NCBI GenBank assembly: GCA_947453625.1
Contig: CANGHK010000026.1
Span: 1-64,000, forward strand
From: Burkholderiales bacterium
Lineage (GTDB): Bacteria > Pseudomonadota > Gammaproteobacteria > Burkholderiales > Burkholderiaceae_C
DNA: 64,000 bases
Direction of reading: 5' to 3'
This document shows, piece after piece, positions 44,939 through 54,928 of this stretch. Within the stretch, counting starts at the first letter, position 1, and every line of letters starts with the position of its first letter. Below the pieces are notes generated by a model. That model did not search any database. It was not told the origin of the DNA and saw nothing but the letters and a program-made list of their open reading frames with translations. The position numbers and the translations under genes were made by a program.

Positions 44939-46381
44939 ATGGGTTTCAAGTTCGTCATCCTCTGGACCGACGTCGCGCTGTGGGCGCTGTTCGCCGCCAT
45001 CGTCGGCTACGGCTGGCGCGCCGCGCACCACGCCACCTTGCGCGCCACCTGGCGCCGGGTCTTGCGTGATGCACCGGCGCTGTGCTCGTCGCTGGTGCTG
45101 CTGCTGTTCGTCGGCATCACGGTGCTCGACAGCGTGCATTTCCGGCGCGGCCTGCCGGCTGCCGCTGGCCAGGCCGCCGGCACCACCTTCTTCGATACCC
45201 GCACCGAGTCTGTGCTCGACCTGGTGCTGGCGCGCCAGATCGGCATGCGCGAGACCACCTATTCCGCACCGCTGGGCTACCAGGCGATCACCAAGCAGGC
45301 CGTCACCCGGGACGGCGTGGCCTTGCGCGAGCTGCCGCGCTTGCTGCACGGCGGCGTGCACCTGGCCAACCCGGAATCCGATTGGGCCGCCGACCTCTGG
45401 CAGCGCGCGCTGCTGGGCGCGGCCGGCGGGCTGGCCGCGGCGCTGCTGGCCGCCCTGGGCACGGCCGCGCTGCTGGCGCGGTCGCATGGCGGGCTGGGCC
45501 AGGCCTGGCGCGATCTGTGGGCCGACCGCACCCACTACCCGCTGCGCGCGCTGCTGCTCACACTCACCGCGGTCTGCTTGGCTGCTGGCCCGGTGATCGC
45601 GCTGTTGGGCCACTACCATGTCTTCGGCACCGACCGCACCGGCAACGACGTGCTGGTGCAGACCCTCAAGAGCATCCGCACCGCATTCGTGATCGGCATG
45701 CTCAGCACCCTGGCCACGCTGCCGATCGCCGTCGTGCTGGGCATCCTGGCCGGCTGGTTCCGCGGCTGGGTCGACGAGGTGGTGCAATACCTCTACACCA
45801 CGCTGACCTCGGTGCCCAACGTGCTGCTGATCGCGGCCTGCGTGCTGATGGTGCAGGTGGCACTCGACAAGCACCCGGAGTGGTTCGAGACCGGCGCCGA
45901 GCGCTCGGACGTCAAGGTCTTCCTGCTGTGTTTCATTTTGGGCGTCACCGGCTGGGCTACGCTGTGCCGGCTGGTGCGGGCCGAGACCCTCAAGCTGCGC
46001 GAGCTTGAATTTGTCCAGGCCGCCACCGCCTTCGGCGTCGCGCCGGCGCGCATCATGGCGCGCCACATCCTGCCCAACGTGATGCACCTGGTGCTGATCA
46101 CCACCGTGCTGAGTTTTTCCGACCTGATCCTGTACGAGGCGGTGCTGACTTACGTCGGCGTCGGCGTCGACCCCAGCACCAGCAGCTTTGGCGGCATGAT
46201 CAACCTGGCGCGCAGCGAGATGAGCCGTGACCCGGTGGTGTGGTGGAGTTTTGCCTCGGCCTTCGGCTTCATGGTCACGCTGGTGCTGGCGGCCAACCTG
46301 TTTGCCGACGGCGTGCGCGATGCCTTCGACCCGCGCTCGCGCGCCCAGCGGCCCCGCCTGGCGCGGCGCGCCGCGGCCTGA
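44939..46381 (+). CDS. Peptide ABC transporter permease (OppC/YejE-like)
   Basis: 480 residues, longer than DppC or OppC (about 300). The extra length lies in the first 210 residues, which contain an additional membrane helix (A-L-C-S-S-L-V-L-L-L-F-V-G-I-T-V-L) and a periplasmic region, an arrangement closer to YejE. The transport core has T-D-R-T-G-N-D-V-L, L-A-G-W-F-R-G-W-V-D-E-V-V-Q and the EAA loop F-V-Q-A-A-T-A-F-G-V-A. It is followed after 14 bases by the ATPase gene. Confidence 0.92.
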   Translation: MGFKFVILWTDVALWALFAAIVGYGWRAAHHATLRATWRRVLRDAPALCSSLVLLLFVGITVLDSVHFRRGLPAAAGQAAGTTFFDTRTESVLDLVLARQIGMRETTYSAPLGYQAITKQAVTRDGVALRELPRLLHGGVHLANPESDWAADLWQRALLGAAGGLAAALLAALGTAALLARSHGGLGQAWRDLWADRTHYPLRALLLTLTAVCLAAGPVIALLGHYHVFGTDRTGNDVLVQTLKSIRTAFVIGMLSTLATLPIAVVLGILAGWFRGWVDEVVQYLYTTLTSVPNVLLIAACVLMVQVALDKHPEWFETGAERSDVKVFLLCFILGVTGWATLCRLVRAETLKLRELEFVQAATAFGVAPARIMARHILPNVMHLVLITTVLSFSDLILYEAVLTYVGVGVDPSTSSFGGMINLARSEMSRDPVVWWSFASAFGFMVTLVLAANLFADGVRDAFDPRSRAQRPRLARRAAA

Positions 46382-46395
46382 AGGAGCGACCGCCC

Positions 46396-48237
46396 ATGCT
46401 GACCACCGACCAACTCGCGGTTGAACTCGATTCCGACGCCGGCGTCGTCAAGGCCATCGCCGGCCTCGGCCTGACCATCCGCCAGGGCGAGACCTTCGCG
46501 CTGGTGGGCGAGTCGGGCTGCGGCAAGAGCATGACCGCGCTGGCGCTGATGCGCTTGCTGCCCGAGAACGGCGCGGTGACCGGCGGCGACATCACGCTCG
46601 ACGACACCGACTTGCTGGCCCTGCCCGAATCCCGGATGCGATCGGTGCGCGGCGGGCGCATAGGCATGATCTTCCAGGAGCCCGGCACCAGCCTGAACCC
46701 GGTGCTGACCGTGGGCCGGCAGATGGTCGAGGCGATCGAGGCCCACACCGCGCTGCGCGGTGAGGCGGCGCGCGCCAAGGCCATCGACTGGCTGCAGCGC
46801 GTGGGCATCCCCGAGCCCGAGCGGCGGATAGACGACTACCCGTTCCGGATGAGCGGCGGCCAGAAGCAGCGCGTGATGATCGCGATGACGCTGGCCGGCG
46901 AGCCCGATTACCTGGTGGCCGACGAGCCCACCACCGCGCTGGACGTGACGATCCAGGCCCAGATCCTCGACCTGCTGGCCGACCTGCAGCGCGAGCATGG
47001 CATGGGCCTGCTGCTGATCACCCATGACCTGGCGGTGGTGTCGGGCATCGCCGACCAGGTGGCGCTGATGTACGCCGGCCAGATCATCGAGATCGCGCCA
47101 GCCGATGAATTCTTCGCCAACCCGCAGCACCCTTACGCCCGCGCGCTGATGCAGGCGCTGCCCGACGCGGCCCGGCGTGGCCAGGCGCTGGCCGCGATCC
47201 CCGGCACGGTGCCGGCGCTGACGCAGGATTTCGTCGGCTGCCGCTTCGCGCCGCGCTGCGTCCATGCCCAGTCGGCCTGCCACACCACACTGCCCGAACT
47301 GACCGGCCCGGCTGGCCAGCAGGTGCGTTGCCTGCTGCTGGCGCCGGGCGGGCCCGGCTTGGGCGCGCCGGCGCGTGCCGACGCGGCTGCCGTAGTGGCT
47401 GTCTCGTCGAGCCAAGCCGCAGCCAGCGCCGCCGTCCCGGCCCGCCCGCTGCTGCAGGTCAAGGACCTGAGCGTCAGCTTCGTGCTCGGCAAAGGCCTGC
47501 TGCAGCGCAAGCCGCAGCGCTTCGACGCGGTCAAGCAGGTGTCGTTCAGCGTGGCGGCCGGCCAGACGCTGGCGCTGGTGGGCGAGTCGGGCTGTGGCAA
47601 GACGACCACCGGCAAGGCCATCGTGCAACTGCTGCGCGGCCAGGCCGAGATCAGCGGATCGGCCTTGCTGGACGGCCAGAACCTGTTCGACCTGCAGGGC
47701 CCCGCGCTGCGCGAAGCCCGGCGCTCGGTGCAGATCATCTTCCAGGACCCGTTCGCGTCGCTGAATCCGCGCATGCGGGTGGCCGAGATCCTCGACGAGG
47801 GCCTGGCCGCGCTGCAACCGCAGACCTCGGTCGACGAGCGCCGCAGCCGCATCCTGCGCATCGCCGAGCAGGTGGGCCTGCGCGCCGATGCGCTGCAGCG
47901 CTACCCGCATGAATTTTCCGGTGGCCAGCGCCAGCGCATCGCGATCGCCCGCGCGCTGGCGGTGCAGCCGCGACTGATCGTCTGCGACGAGCCGACCTCG
48001 GCGCTGGACGTGTCGGTGCAGGCCCAGATCCTGAACCTGCTGCGCGAGTTGCAACGCGAACTCGGCGTCAGCTACCTCTTCATCACCCACAACATCGCGG
48101 TGGTCGAGTACATAGCCGACCGGGTGGCGGTGATGCGCGCCGGCCGCGTCGTCGAGCAGGGCGATTGCGCCGACATCCTGATGCGGCCGACGGACGACTA
48201 CACCCGCACCCTGCTGGCGGCGGTGCCGCGGATGTGA
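46396..48237 (+). CDS. Peptide ABC transporter double ATPase (YejF-like)
   Basis: 613 residues containing two ABC ATPases in tandem. The first has G-E-S-G-C-G-K-S (Walker A, near 39), M-S-G-G-Q-K-Q-R (signature) and [12 protein letters not shown]. The second (from about 350) has [17 protein letters not shown] and [14 protein letters not shown]-rich oligopeptide-type tail (R-C-V-H-A-Q-S-A-C) ends the first half. The start at 46396 has AAGGAG 9 bases before it. It powers the preceding permeases, and the system likely imports oligopeptides. Confidence 0.94.
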   Translation: MLTTDQLAVELDSDAGVVKAIAGLGLTIRQGETFALVGESGCGKSMTALALMRLLPENGAVTGGDITLDDTDLLALPESRMRSVRGGRIGMIFQEPGTSLNPVLTVGRQMVEAIEAHTALRGEAARAKAIDWLQRVGIPEPERRIDDYPFRMSGGQKQRVMIAMTLAGEPDYLVADEPTTALDVTIQAQILDLLADLQREHGMGLLLITHDLAVVSGIADQVALMYAGQIIEIAPADEFFANPQHPYARALMQALPDAARRGQALAAIPGTVPALTQDFVGCRFAPRCVHAQSACHTTLPELTGPAGQQVRCLLLAPGGPGLGAPARADAAAVVAVSSSQAAASAAVPARPLLQVKDLSVSFVLGKGLLQRKPQRFDAVKQVSFSVAAGQTLALVGESGCGKTTTGKAIVQLLRGQAEISGSALLDGQNLFDLQGPALREARRSVQIIFQDPFASLNPRMRVAEILDEGLAALQPQTSVDERRSRILRIAEQVGLRADALQRYPHEFSGGQRQRIAIARALAVQPRLIVCDEPTSALDVSVQAQILNLLRELQRELGVSYLFITHNIAVVEYIADRVAVMRAGRVVEQGDCADILMRPTDDYTRTLLAAVPRM

Positions 48238-48271
48238 GGGGTATATGCGGCTTATCTCGGGCGCAGGCGCG

Positions 48272-48784
48272 TCAGAGCGGCGCAGCTGCAGGCGGGGCGG
48301 CCGGGGCCGCCGCCAGCAAGGTGTTCACCCGGCCTGCCATCGCCTGGGCCGCGGCCACCAGGTCGGGTACGCCGCCATGGGCTGCGTTGAGCGCATCGGC
48401 CAGGGCTGCGGCGTCGCTGACATAGTCATGCACCATTCGATTGCGCAGTTGGCGCAGACTGGCCCAGTCGGCTGCGGACCTCACCCATCCCAGCTTCTCG
48501 GCCCGGTTCAGGTTGTCGAGAACCGTGCCGGTCGGCTCCAACAAGGCGTTTAGCAGCCGCGGCAACAAGGCCGCACCCAGCGTGTCCTGCAAGCGACCGA
48601 AGCGGGCCACAAAGGCATCGACCCGTTCGGCCAGATCTTCGTCCGCCGCGAGGCCAATCACTTCGGCCGTTCCAAGACCCCGGCTGAAGAGCCGGCTATC
48701 GGTCGCCAGCAGGTGGGTGGCTTCGCGCAGCACGACCTCAGCCAGGTGTTGCAGTCGCGGTGCCAAGCCCGGCGATCCGGTCAC
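48272..48784 (-). CDS. HepT-like toxin / nucleotidyltransferase-associated protein
   Basis: 170 residues beginning with GTG at 48784, which overlaps the TGA of the upstream MNT gene (GTGA). A helical body carries L-R-Q-L-R-N-R-M-V-H-D-Y, the HepT R-x4-6-H motif followed by the tyrosine that MntA modifies. HepT toxins are HEPN-type RNases silenced by AMPylation of that tyrosine by the partner MNT enzyme. The Ala/Pro-rich tail (last 20 residues) is not conserved. It forms an operon with the MNT gene 48781-49080. Confidence 0.8.
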   Translation of the reverse strand: MTGSPGLAPRLQHLAEVVLREATHLLATDSRLFSRGLGTAEVIGLAADEDLAERVDAFVARFGRLQDTLGAALLPRLLNALLEPTGTVLDNLNRAEKLGWVRSAADWASLRQLRNRMVHDYVSDAAALADALNAAHGGVPDLVAAAQAMAGRVNTLLAAAPAAPPAAAPL

Positions 48785-49080
48785 AGCATGATCCCGGTAG
48801 CGCGCGCGATGCTGTGGATGGATTGTTCTGGCAGGTTGGGTGCGGCGATCACCACGTCGATTCTCTGGTCGCCCAACGCCAGTTGCAGGCGAGCGCCGAG
48901 GCGGGCGCTCACCAGCGCCGGCTGGGCTATGACCTGGTTCGACTCCACCAGCAGATCGATGTCGCCGCCACGGGCCTCGTCATCCGTGCGCGAGCCAAAC
49001 AGGCGCACGGTGGCATCGGGTCCGATCACCGACCGAACCGTGTCTCGAATGGTGCTGCGTGCAGAGGGACTCAAGCGCAT
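48781..49080 (-). CDS. MNT-type nucleotidyltransferase antitoxin
   Basis: 99 residues. The minimal nucleotidyltransferase core is complete: R-L-F-G-S-R-T-D-D-E-A-R-G-G-D-I-D-L-L-V, with the G-S pair and the paired aspartates that bind magnesium and the nucleotide. A later strand R-I-D-V-V supplies the third acidic residue. Such proteins AMPylate and neutralise HepT. The start at 49080 is the ATG giving M-R-L-S, matching the two paralogues in this window. Its stop overlaps the GTG start of the toxin. Confidence 0.85.
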   Translation of the reverse strand: MRLSPSARSTIRDTVRSVIGPDATVRLFGSRTDDEARGGDIDLLVESNQVIAQPALVSARLGARLQLALGDQRIDVVIAAPNLPEQSIHSIARATGIML

Positions 49081-49142
49081 GGCATGAGTATAGGCAGGAG
49101 GCATTTTGTCGCCGACCGCCGACCGCCTTGGTCACTCATCGC

Positions 49143-49457
49143 TCATGTCCGCACCAGCTCCACCGCCTGGCGGCGGGCTTCGGCAACGATCAGGCGGTCG
49201 TCGGCACCCGGTCCCGTCATCACGATGTCTATCCGCCGCTCGCCCATGCTGCGGTAGAGCTGGGCGGTGAACAGGCTGCGCAGGCGGACGATGTCGTCAG
49301 CGGACCGCAGCTCTGGTATTTCCACCAGCAGGTCCAAGTCACCGCCGCGCCTGGCATCGTCGACGCGCGAGCCGAACAGGCAGACCCGCTACCCGGGTGG
49401 CAAAACGGCTGCCGCAGCCCGCGCGATGTCATGCTTTTCGTCGTCGGTCAGCCGCAT
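49143..49457 (-). pseudogene. Second MNT nucleotidyltransferase gene, interrupted by an in-frame TAG
   Basis: Reading from the ATG at 49457 gives M-R-L-T-D-D-E-K, then codon 23 is TAG (49389-49391), and the same frame continues with V-C-L-F-G-S-R-V-D-D-A-R-R-G-G-D-L-D-L-L-V and R-R-I-D-I-V, ending normally at 49143. Every other family feature is intact, so a single nonsense change is the only defect. It lies 62 bases upstream of the intact MNT gene. A sequencing error, recoding, or restart at the TTG codon at 49337 are alternatives, but a restart there would omit the G-S motif. Confidence 0.85.
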
Positions 49458-49617
49458 CGGTCCAGTGTAGCCAGCCCGCCGGGACCGCCCCTTCACGACT
49501 GTGCCGTGCCGGGCATCCGGGCCTCGTGACCTCAGGCTGGCGCGAGGCTACGGGCAAAATCGCTGATCGCGTCGCTCGTCCAGGCGATGGCCACTCTCCC
49601 CAACACGCCGCCCAACC

Positions 49618-50862
49618 ATGCGCAAACCTGCTTCTGCCCGACCGGGCGCTACCGATCCCACCCAGCGCGCGCTGTTCGACGGGCCCCAGCCCACCGTGCA
49701 GGCGGGCCAGGCCGTCCTGGCCATCCCGACCCCGGCGGCGGCGCAAAGCAAGGCCCAGCGCGCCTTCAACCGCCTGATTGGTCAGATCGGGCAGCAGCGC
49801 GTGCTGTTGGCCCAATGGCAGGACTTCGAGCCGCGCTACCGCCAGCGCCTGGCCACCGAGATGGCGCCCTTGGAGGCGCAGTTGCGCGCCGCCCGGCGCG
49901 CGCTGGTGCTGCTGCTCGATGAGTTGCTGCTGGCCCCGCCAGCCACGCCGCGCTTGGCCAAGACCCAGCGCCGCAAACTGGCCGCCTGGATCCCGCATCT
50001 GGCCAGTCTGCTGCTGGAGGAGGGCCCCGATGCCGAGGTCGAGGCCTTGTTCGACCGCTACAGCGATGTCGCGCATGCCGACCTGCTGCAGGCCGACCTG
50101 GCCGGCGCCGAGGCAATGTTCAGCCAGGTGCTGGGTGAGGACGCGTTCAAGGGCCACCAGGCCGAAACGATGGACGAACTGTTGCGGCACGCCGCGCAAC
50201 ACCTGGCCGGCCAGGCCGAGGCCGGGCAACAGGCCGGTGCTGCCCCGGGCCGCCGGGCCGAGGCGGCGCGCCAGCGCCAGCAAGCCGCAGCCCATCAGGC
50301 CGGCCAGTCGGTTCGCGAGGTTTTCCGCAAGCTGGCCAGCGCGCTGCACCCGGACCGCGAGACCGACGCCACCGAGCGCGAGCGCAAGACCCGGCTGATG
50401 CAGCAGGCCAACCAGGCCTACCAGCACAACGATCTGCTGGGTTTGCTGACCATGCAGCTCGATCTGGAGCAGATCGACGGCCAGCACCTTGCCAACCTGC
50501 CCGAGGCCAGGCTGGCGCACTACAACCAGGTGCTGCGCGAGCAACTCGATCTGCTGCTGCAGGAAGTGGGGGCCCTGGTCGAGCCCTACCGCATGGCTCT
50601 GGGTCCGGGTAGCCGCCTGCCGACGCCGGCCGCCGTCGACGCCAGCTTGACGCAGCAGCTTGCCGATCTGCGGCAATGCGCCCAGGCCATCGAGCAGGAC
50701 ACCGTGCTGCTGCGCGACCCGGCCCTGCGCCGCACGGTCATCAACGCGCTGGCGCTGCCCGAAGCGGATGACGACGAGCCCGATGCCTTCGAGATGATGT
50801 TGATGATGGAGGCGCTGGCCGATGTGCCGGTCGCGCCGGGGCGGCGCAACAAGCGGCGTTGA
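49618..50862 (+). CDS. J-domain (DnaJ-like) co-chaperone
   Basis: 414 residues. The middle (about 228-285) is a J domain: V-R-E-V-F-R-K-L-A-S-A-L-H-P-D-R-E-T-D with the H-P-D tripeptide that activates Hsp70, followed by the Q-Q-A-N-Q-A-Y helix. The regions on both sides are long charged helices, rich in Q, A and R, with no zinc-finger or G/F domain, so this is a class C J-protein. Its client is unknown. It is a single gene between the MNT pair and the TonB receptor. Confidence 0.85.
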   Translation: MRKPASARPGATDPTQRALFDGPQPTVQAGQAVLAIPTPAAAQSKAQRAFNRLIGQIGQQRVLLAQWQDFEPRYRQRLATEMAPLEAQLRAARRALVLLLDELLLAPPATPRLAKTQRRKLAAWIPHLASLLLEEGPDAEVEALFDRYSDVAHADLLQADLAGAEAMFSQVLGEDAFKGHQAETMDELLRHAAQHLAGQAEAGQQAGAAPGRRAEAARQRQQAAAHQAGQSVREVFRKLASALHPDRETDATERERKTRLMQQANQAYQHNDLLGLLTMQLDLEQIDGQHLANLPEARLAHYNQVLREQLDLLLQEVGALVEPYRMALGPGSRLPTPAAVDASLTQQLADLRQCAQAIEQDTVLLRDPALRRTVINALALPEADDDEPDAFEMMLMMEALADVPVAPGRRNKRR

Positions 50863-51400
50863 ATCGGCGTTGAAGCGGCGCGCATGCGGCATTGACGCTG
50901 CGCGGGCTTCGCCAAGTCTGCGGGGCGCTTGCGGTGGCAGGGGTGACGCGGGTTCATGCCAAGCAGGATCACTGCGCGCTGTCCGCGACGCCGCGTCCTC
51001 CGGCTCGCCATGTTTCGCACTTGATGATCCTCGGTAGCGCAACGGGTCGGCGGACCGACAGGTGTTGCCGGCAACCAACGCTAGTCCATCGGCCGATTAG
51101 TCGGCGCTGACTAGATGGCGTCGTGGCCGATGCACTGCGAGCGTGCAGATTACGGTCTAAGGCCCTGTCGGCAATGGGTTTTCCGACCGAACTCGGTGCG
51201 GTTGCGCCCCAAAGTGTGGCAAGCGACCTGTGCCGCGCGCACCGGCAAGGGTTTCCCTAGCAGGGTCGATCGTGGGCTTGATATGACAATGAAATGACAT
51301 GCGGCGCTCTGCCTGTCATGCCGGGTTCAAGAATCCGGGTGGCGGGCCCAGGCGTCTGATGATTTTCAAAGATCAACCTTTCTTTGCCAGAGGAATTTCC
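50863..51400. other. Intergenic region upstream of the TonB receptor
   Basis: 538 bases with no convincing gene. The final part is less GC-rich. An inverted repeat ATGACA...TGTCAT (51294-51319, 14-base spacer) lies about 80 bases before the receptor ATG and could be an operator. AGGA precedes the ATG by 6 bases. No Fur-like or riboswitch pattern was clear. Confidence 0.4.
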
Positions 51401-54232
51401 ATGTTCAAGAGATCCAAAATCAGCATGGCGGTCGCGCTGACCGTCGGCAGCTTGGTGTCTGCCGGGGTGCTGGCGCAAGCCACGCAGCGGGTCGAGATCA
51501 CCGGCTCGTCGATCAAACGCGCCGATTCCGAGACCGCGCTCCCCGTCACCGTCATCACCCGCGCCGACATCGATCGCAGTGGCGCCACCACGGCGCAGGA
51601 TCTGGTCGCGCAGATCCCGTCGGTGTTCGGCGGTCTGGTGGTCGCCAGCAACATTGGCTCGACCGGCAATGCCTCGTCGGCCGCGCTGCGGGGTCTGAGT
51701 GCCAAGTACACGCTGGTGCTGCTGAACGGCCGCCGTGTCGCGAACTACGCCTTCGGCAATTCGCCGGTCGACCTGAATTCGATCCCGTTGTCGGCGGTCG
51801 AACGGGTGGAAGTGCTGCGCGACGGCGCCTCGGCCATCTACGGTGCCGATGCAGTGGCCGGGGTGATCAACTTCATCCTGCGCAAGGACTACACCGGGCT
51901 GGAAGTCTCGGGCTACGCGACCAAGGTGGCCCAAGGCGGTGGTGAAACCCGTTCGGCCAACATCACTGGCGGCATCGGCGACCTGGCCACCCAGGGCTTC
52001 AATATCCTGATCAGTGGCAGCACCGAGACGACCGATGCGCTCAAGGCCAAGGAGCGCAGCTTTGCCAGCACGGCCGTCCGGCCTGACCTGGGCATCAACA
52101 AGGCCTCGACCCGCAACGGTGTGCCCAACCTGAATTTCGTCGACACGCTGGGCAATGGCTACGGCGGCAAGGGCAACAGCGTCGGCCCGACGGTCAACCC
52201 CTTCCGTTTCAACGGCTGCAACAACCCGGAATTCGCGCTGGTGGTGGTCAATGCCAACAACTGCGGTACCGATTACGTCAAGTACATCGACCTGATTCCG
52301 GAGCAGAAGCACGACAACCTGATCGCGCGTGGAGTGCTTCAACTCGATGCCGACAACCAGTTGTTTGCCGAGGCAGTTCACACCAAGAACCATCTGGTCT
52401 CGACCTACTCGCCGGCACCGTATACCAAGACGATGACCTACCCGCTGGCGGGCCGTTTCTACCCGAAGTCGATCACGCTGCCCAAGGGCATGACGGTGCA
52501 GGCCGGGTTCAAGTACCCTGATGGTCATGTTGCCGCGGCCAAGGAGGTGTTGGCCGCCGATCTCGTTGTGACTCCGACCGGTGATATTTCGGGCACCTGG
52601 CGCACCAACGCCGGCGGCGGCCGCACCGACCTGACCGACGACACGATGGACCGCTTCCTGGTCGGTGCCAAGGGCACGCTGTTCGGCTGGGATTACGAGA
52701 CCGCGCTGACCGCCTCCAAGAGCAACGGCACGATCTCCTTCGGCCCCGGCAAGTTCAGCTACGCCGCGTTGACGCCGCTGGTGGCTTCCGGCGAGATCAA
52801 CGTCTTCGGCTCGCAGGATGCGACCAGCCTGGCCAAACTCAACAGCGCGCTGCTGACCGGCCCCGAGCAGAGCGCCACCGGCAAGTCGGTGGAGTTCGAC
52901 GTCCGCGTCAGCCGGGACATCTTCACGCTGCCGGCCGGCCCGGTGGGTTTTGCCGCGGGCTTCTCCTACCGCAAGGAAACACTGGCACAGACCTCGTACC
53001 CGGTGCTGGAATCGGGTGACGAAGTCGGCGGGTCCGGCCCCATCCCCAGCGTCACTGGCGACCGCAAGGTGATGGGCCTGTTCACCGAGTTCAACATCCC
53101 TATCGTCAAGAGCCTGGACCTGACGCTGGCGGCGCGCTACGACGATTACAAGAACGGCTTCGGCACCTCGTTCAACAACATCAGCCCCAAGGCCAGCCTG
53201 CGATTCCAGCCGATGAAGGAACTGCTGGTGCGTGGTTCGTACGGCCAAGGCTACCGCGCCCCGACGCTGTACGAGAACCTTCGTCCGCTGACCATAGGCA
53301 ACAACACCAGCGCCAACTGGAGCGACCCGATCCGCTGCCCGAACGGTGTGCCTATCAACAACAAGGTCGGTTCGCTGCAAGACGAGTGCGACATCCAGCA
53401 AGTCACGGCGCTGGAGGGCAGCAAGAACCTCAAGCCCGAAAAGTCCACCCAGTACTCGCTGGGCCTGGTGTTCTCGCCGATGGCCAACTTGAGCGGATCG
53501 GTCGACTACTGGGACTTGTCCATAACCGACTCGATCTTGCAGAAGTCCGAGATCCAGGTCATGAGCAGCCCGGCTCAGTTCAAGGACAACATCTACCGCT
53601 ACGATCCGGCGGCCTTCCCAGGTGGTTATGACAACACCAACGGCGCTGGCGTCTACAAGGGGAGCCAGAACCCGGCCTTCCCGATCGCCTATATCTACCT
53701 GCCCTACGACAACACCGGCAAGTTCTTCGCCGCCGGACTGGACTTCAACCTCCAGTACAAGCTGAAGTTGGATTCGTCGGGTACGGCCGGTGTCAACTTC
53801 GACGGCACGCTCTACACCAAGCACGGCTACCAGTACAAGGGTGCGGCGGAAGTCAGCGACATCGGCAATTACAAGGACTTCGGACCGACGCCGAAGTGGC
53901 GCCATGCCTTGACCTTCGCCTACAGCACGGGCCCCTGGAATGCCTCGTTGACCAACAACTTCACGTCGGGCTACAAGGACTACACCGATCCCTTGGCGGT
54001 GGGCGCGAACTACCCGGCCGAACGTGATGTCGGCTCCTACTCGCTGTGGGACGGACAACTGGGCTGGAAGGGCATCAAGAACCTGGACGTGGTGCTGGGC
54101 GTGAAGAACATCCTGAACACCGATCCGCCGTCATCGCGGACCAGTGTCAACTTCCAGGTCGGTTACGACGCGCAGTGGACCAACCCGTTGGGCCGCGCCT
54201 ACTACCTGCGCCTGAAGTACAAGTTCTTCTGA
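51401..54232 (+). CDS. TonB-dependent outer-membrane receptor
   Basis: 943 residues. A signal peptide (residues 1-27, ending A-Q-A) is followed by the plug domain: R-V-E-I-T-G-S-S-I-K-R (TonB-box region), L-P-V-T-V-I-T-R-A-D-I, A-L-R-G-L, L-L-N-G-R-R-V-A and D-G-A-S-A-I-Y-G-A-D-A-V-A-G-V-I-N-F-I-L-R. A 22-strand-type barrel ends Y-L-R-L-K-Y-K-F-F with the C-terminal phenylalanine needed for assembly. The ligand could be a siderophore, vitamin or saccharide. ExbB/ExbD in this window could supply energy. A strong terminator follows the gene. Confidence 0.94.
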   Translation: MFKRSKISMAVALTVGSLVSAGVLAQATQRVEITGSSIKRADSETALPVTVITRADIDRSGATTAQDLVAQIPSVFGGLVVASNIGSTGNASSAALRGLSAKYTLVLLNGRRVANYAFGNSPVDLNSIPLSAVERVEVLRDGASAIYGADAVAGVINFILRKDYTGLEVSGYATKVAQGGGETRSANITGGIGDLATQGFNILISGSTETTDALKAKERSFASTAVRPDLGINKASTRNGVPNLNFVDTLGNGYGGKGNSVGPTVNPFRFNGCNNPEFALVVVNANNCGTDYVKYIDLIPEQKHDNLIARGVLQLDADNQLFAEAVHTKNHLVSTYSPAPYTKTMTYPLAGRFYPKSITLPKGMTVQAGFKYPDGHVAAAKEVLAADLVVTPTGDISGTWRTNAGGGRTDLTDDTMDRFLVGAKGTLFGWDYETALTASKSNGTISFGPGKFSYAALTPLVASGEINVFGSQDATSLAKLNSALLTGPEQSATGKSVEFDVRVSRDIFTLPAGPVGFAAGFSYRKETLAQTSYPVLESGDEVGGSGPIPSVTGDRKVMGLFTEFNIPIVKSLDLTLAARYDDYKNGFGTSFNNISPKASLRFQPMKELLVRGSYGQGYRAPTLYENLRPLTIGNNTSANWSDPIRCPNGVPINNKVGSLQDECDIQQVTALEGSKNLKPEKSTQYSLGLVFSPMANLSGSVDYWDLSITDSILQKSEIQVMSSPAQFKDNIYRYDPAAFPGGYDNTNGAGVYKGSQNPAFPIAYIYLPYDNTGKFFAAGLDFNLQYKLKLDSSGTAGVNFDGTLYTKHGYQYKGAAEVSDIGNYKDFGPTPKWRHALTFAYSTGPWNASLTNNFTSGYKDYTDPLAVGANYPAERDVGSYSLWDGQLGWKGIKNLDVVLGVKNILNTDPPSSRTSVNFQVGYDAQWTNPLGRAYYLRLKYKFF

Positions 54233-54257
54233 TTGACCTGAAGGCTTGACGATCTGT

Positions 54258-54291
54258 GCCGGGCCGCCTTCGGGGCGGCCCGGCTTTTTTT
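54258..54291 (+). terminator. Rho-independent terminator after the TonB receptor
   Basis: GCCGGGCCGCC, a TTCGG loop and GGCGGCCCGGC form a perfect 11-bp stem followed by seven T residues. It is 26 bases after the receptor stop, ends that transcript, and separates it from the small lipoprotein gene. Confidence 0.93.
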
Positions 54292-54332
54292 CGGCATCGC
54301 GATGCCGGATGTCTGACGATTCGGAGAATGGC

Positions 54333-54590
54333 ATGAACCAGGTTTGCACGCAGGCACTGCAGTCGATCACGCTGCGGGTTCTGTTGACGTCGTTGACGGC
54401 GCTGTCGGCTTGCGCCAATGTCCCCTACATCGCTGGCGAGGTCCAGGGTGTCAAGCAGCAAGCCGATCTGCAGACCGGCAGCAACTTGGCGCGCCGTGGT
54501 CAGGGCGGCACCGGAGCCCGCGATGTGGACAAGGACGCGCTCGAATCCAGCCTGCGCGGCACCAACGCCAACCGCGACAACGGCAAGTGA
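54333..54590 (+). CDS. Small hypothetical lipoprotein
   Basis: 85 residues from an ATG preceded by GGAG. The first 30 residues are hydrophobic and end in L-S-A-C, a lipobox with the lipidated cysteine near 28. The rest is polar, glycine- and asparagine-rich (N-L-A-R-R-G-Q-G-G-T-G, T-N-A-N-R-D-N-G-K). I do not recognise the family. The strong terminator before it means it needs its own promoter, probably in the 40 bases in between, or it relies on read-through. Coding nature is likely but not certain. Confidence 0.6.
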   Translation: MNQVCTQALQSITLRVLLTSLTALSACANVPYIAGEVQGVKQQADLQTGSNLARRGQGGTGARDVDKDALESSLRGTNANRDNGK

Positions 54591-54629
54591 TCACACAGCG
54601 GCAGGCCCACCCGCCCGCCGCGCCGCGCC

Positions 54630-54757
54630 TCACTTCGGCGCCAGCCTGATCGCCCCGTCCAGCCGTATCACCTCGCCGTTGAGCCTGTCGTTCTCGACCA
54701 TGTGCTCGACCCGTTTGGCGCTGTTGGCTGGCGCGTCCGGTCGGCTGCAGCAGCGCG
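54630..54757 (-). pseudogene. Duplicated 3' end of the SDR dehydrogenase gene
   Basis: Reading leftwards, the sequence encodes [29 protein letters not shown] and a stop, nearly the same as the end of the SDR protein encoded at 56105-56875. The first 47 bases (54628-54674) are identical to 56103-56149. Weaker similarity extends upstream to S-R-P-D-A-P. No other part of an SDR is present. It forms the left direct repeat flanking the toxin-antitoxin island. Confidence 0.85.
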
Positions 54758-54928
54758 CCCTGGCAACCGGTCGGGTGGCCAATGCTGCGCTCGAATGCAA
54801 ACAGCGCTTCGCTGAGCGGGTTTCGCGGCAGCGCTGCGCGTAGCGCGAACAAGCCGTTGGCGTCCTCGGCGCGCCAAAGCGTCCACCGACGGATGTGCCA
54901 TGTGTCCGGCTGGCGCCTATTCCACCCC
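54758..54928. other. Unassigned sequence between the SDR fragment and the vapBC promoter
   Basis: About 170 bases. A minus-strand open frame reads [22 protein letters not shown] and may be the debris of another gene. I cannot identify it. Confidence 0.3.
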
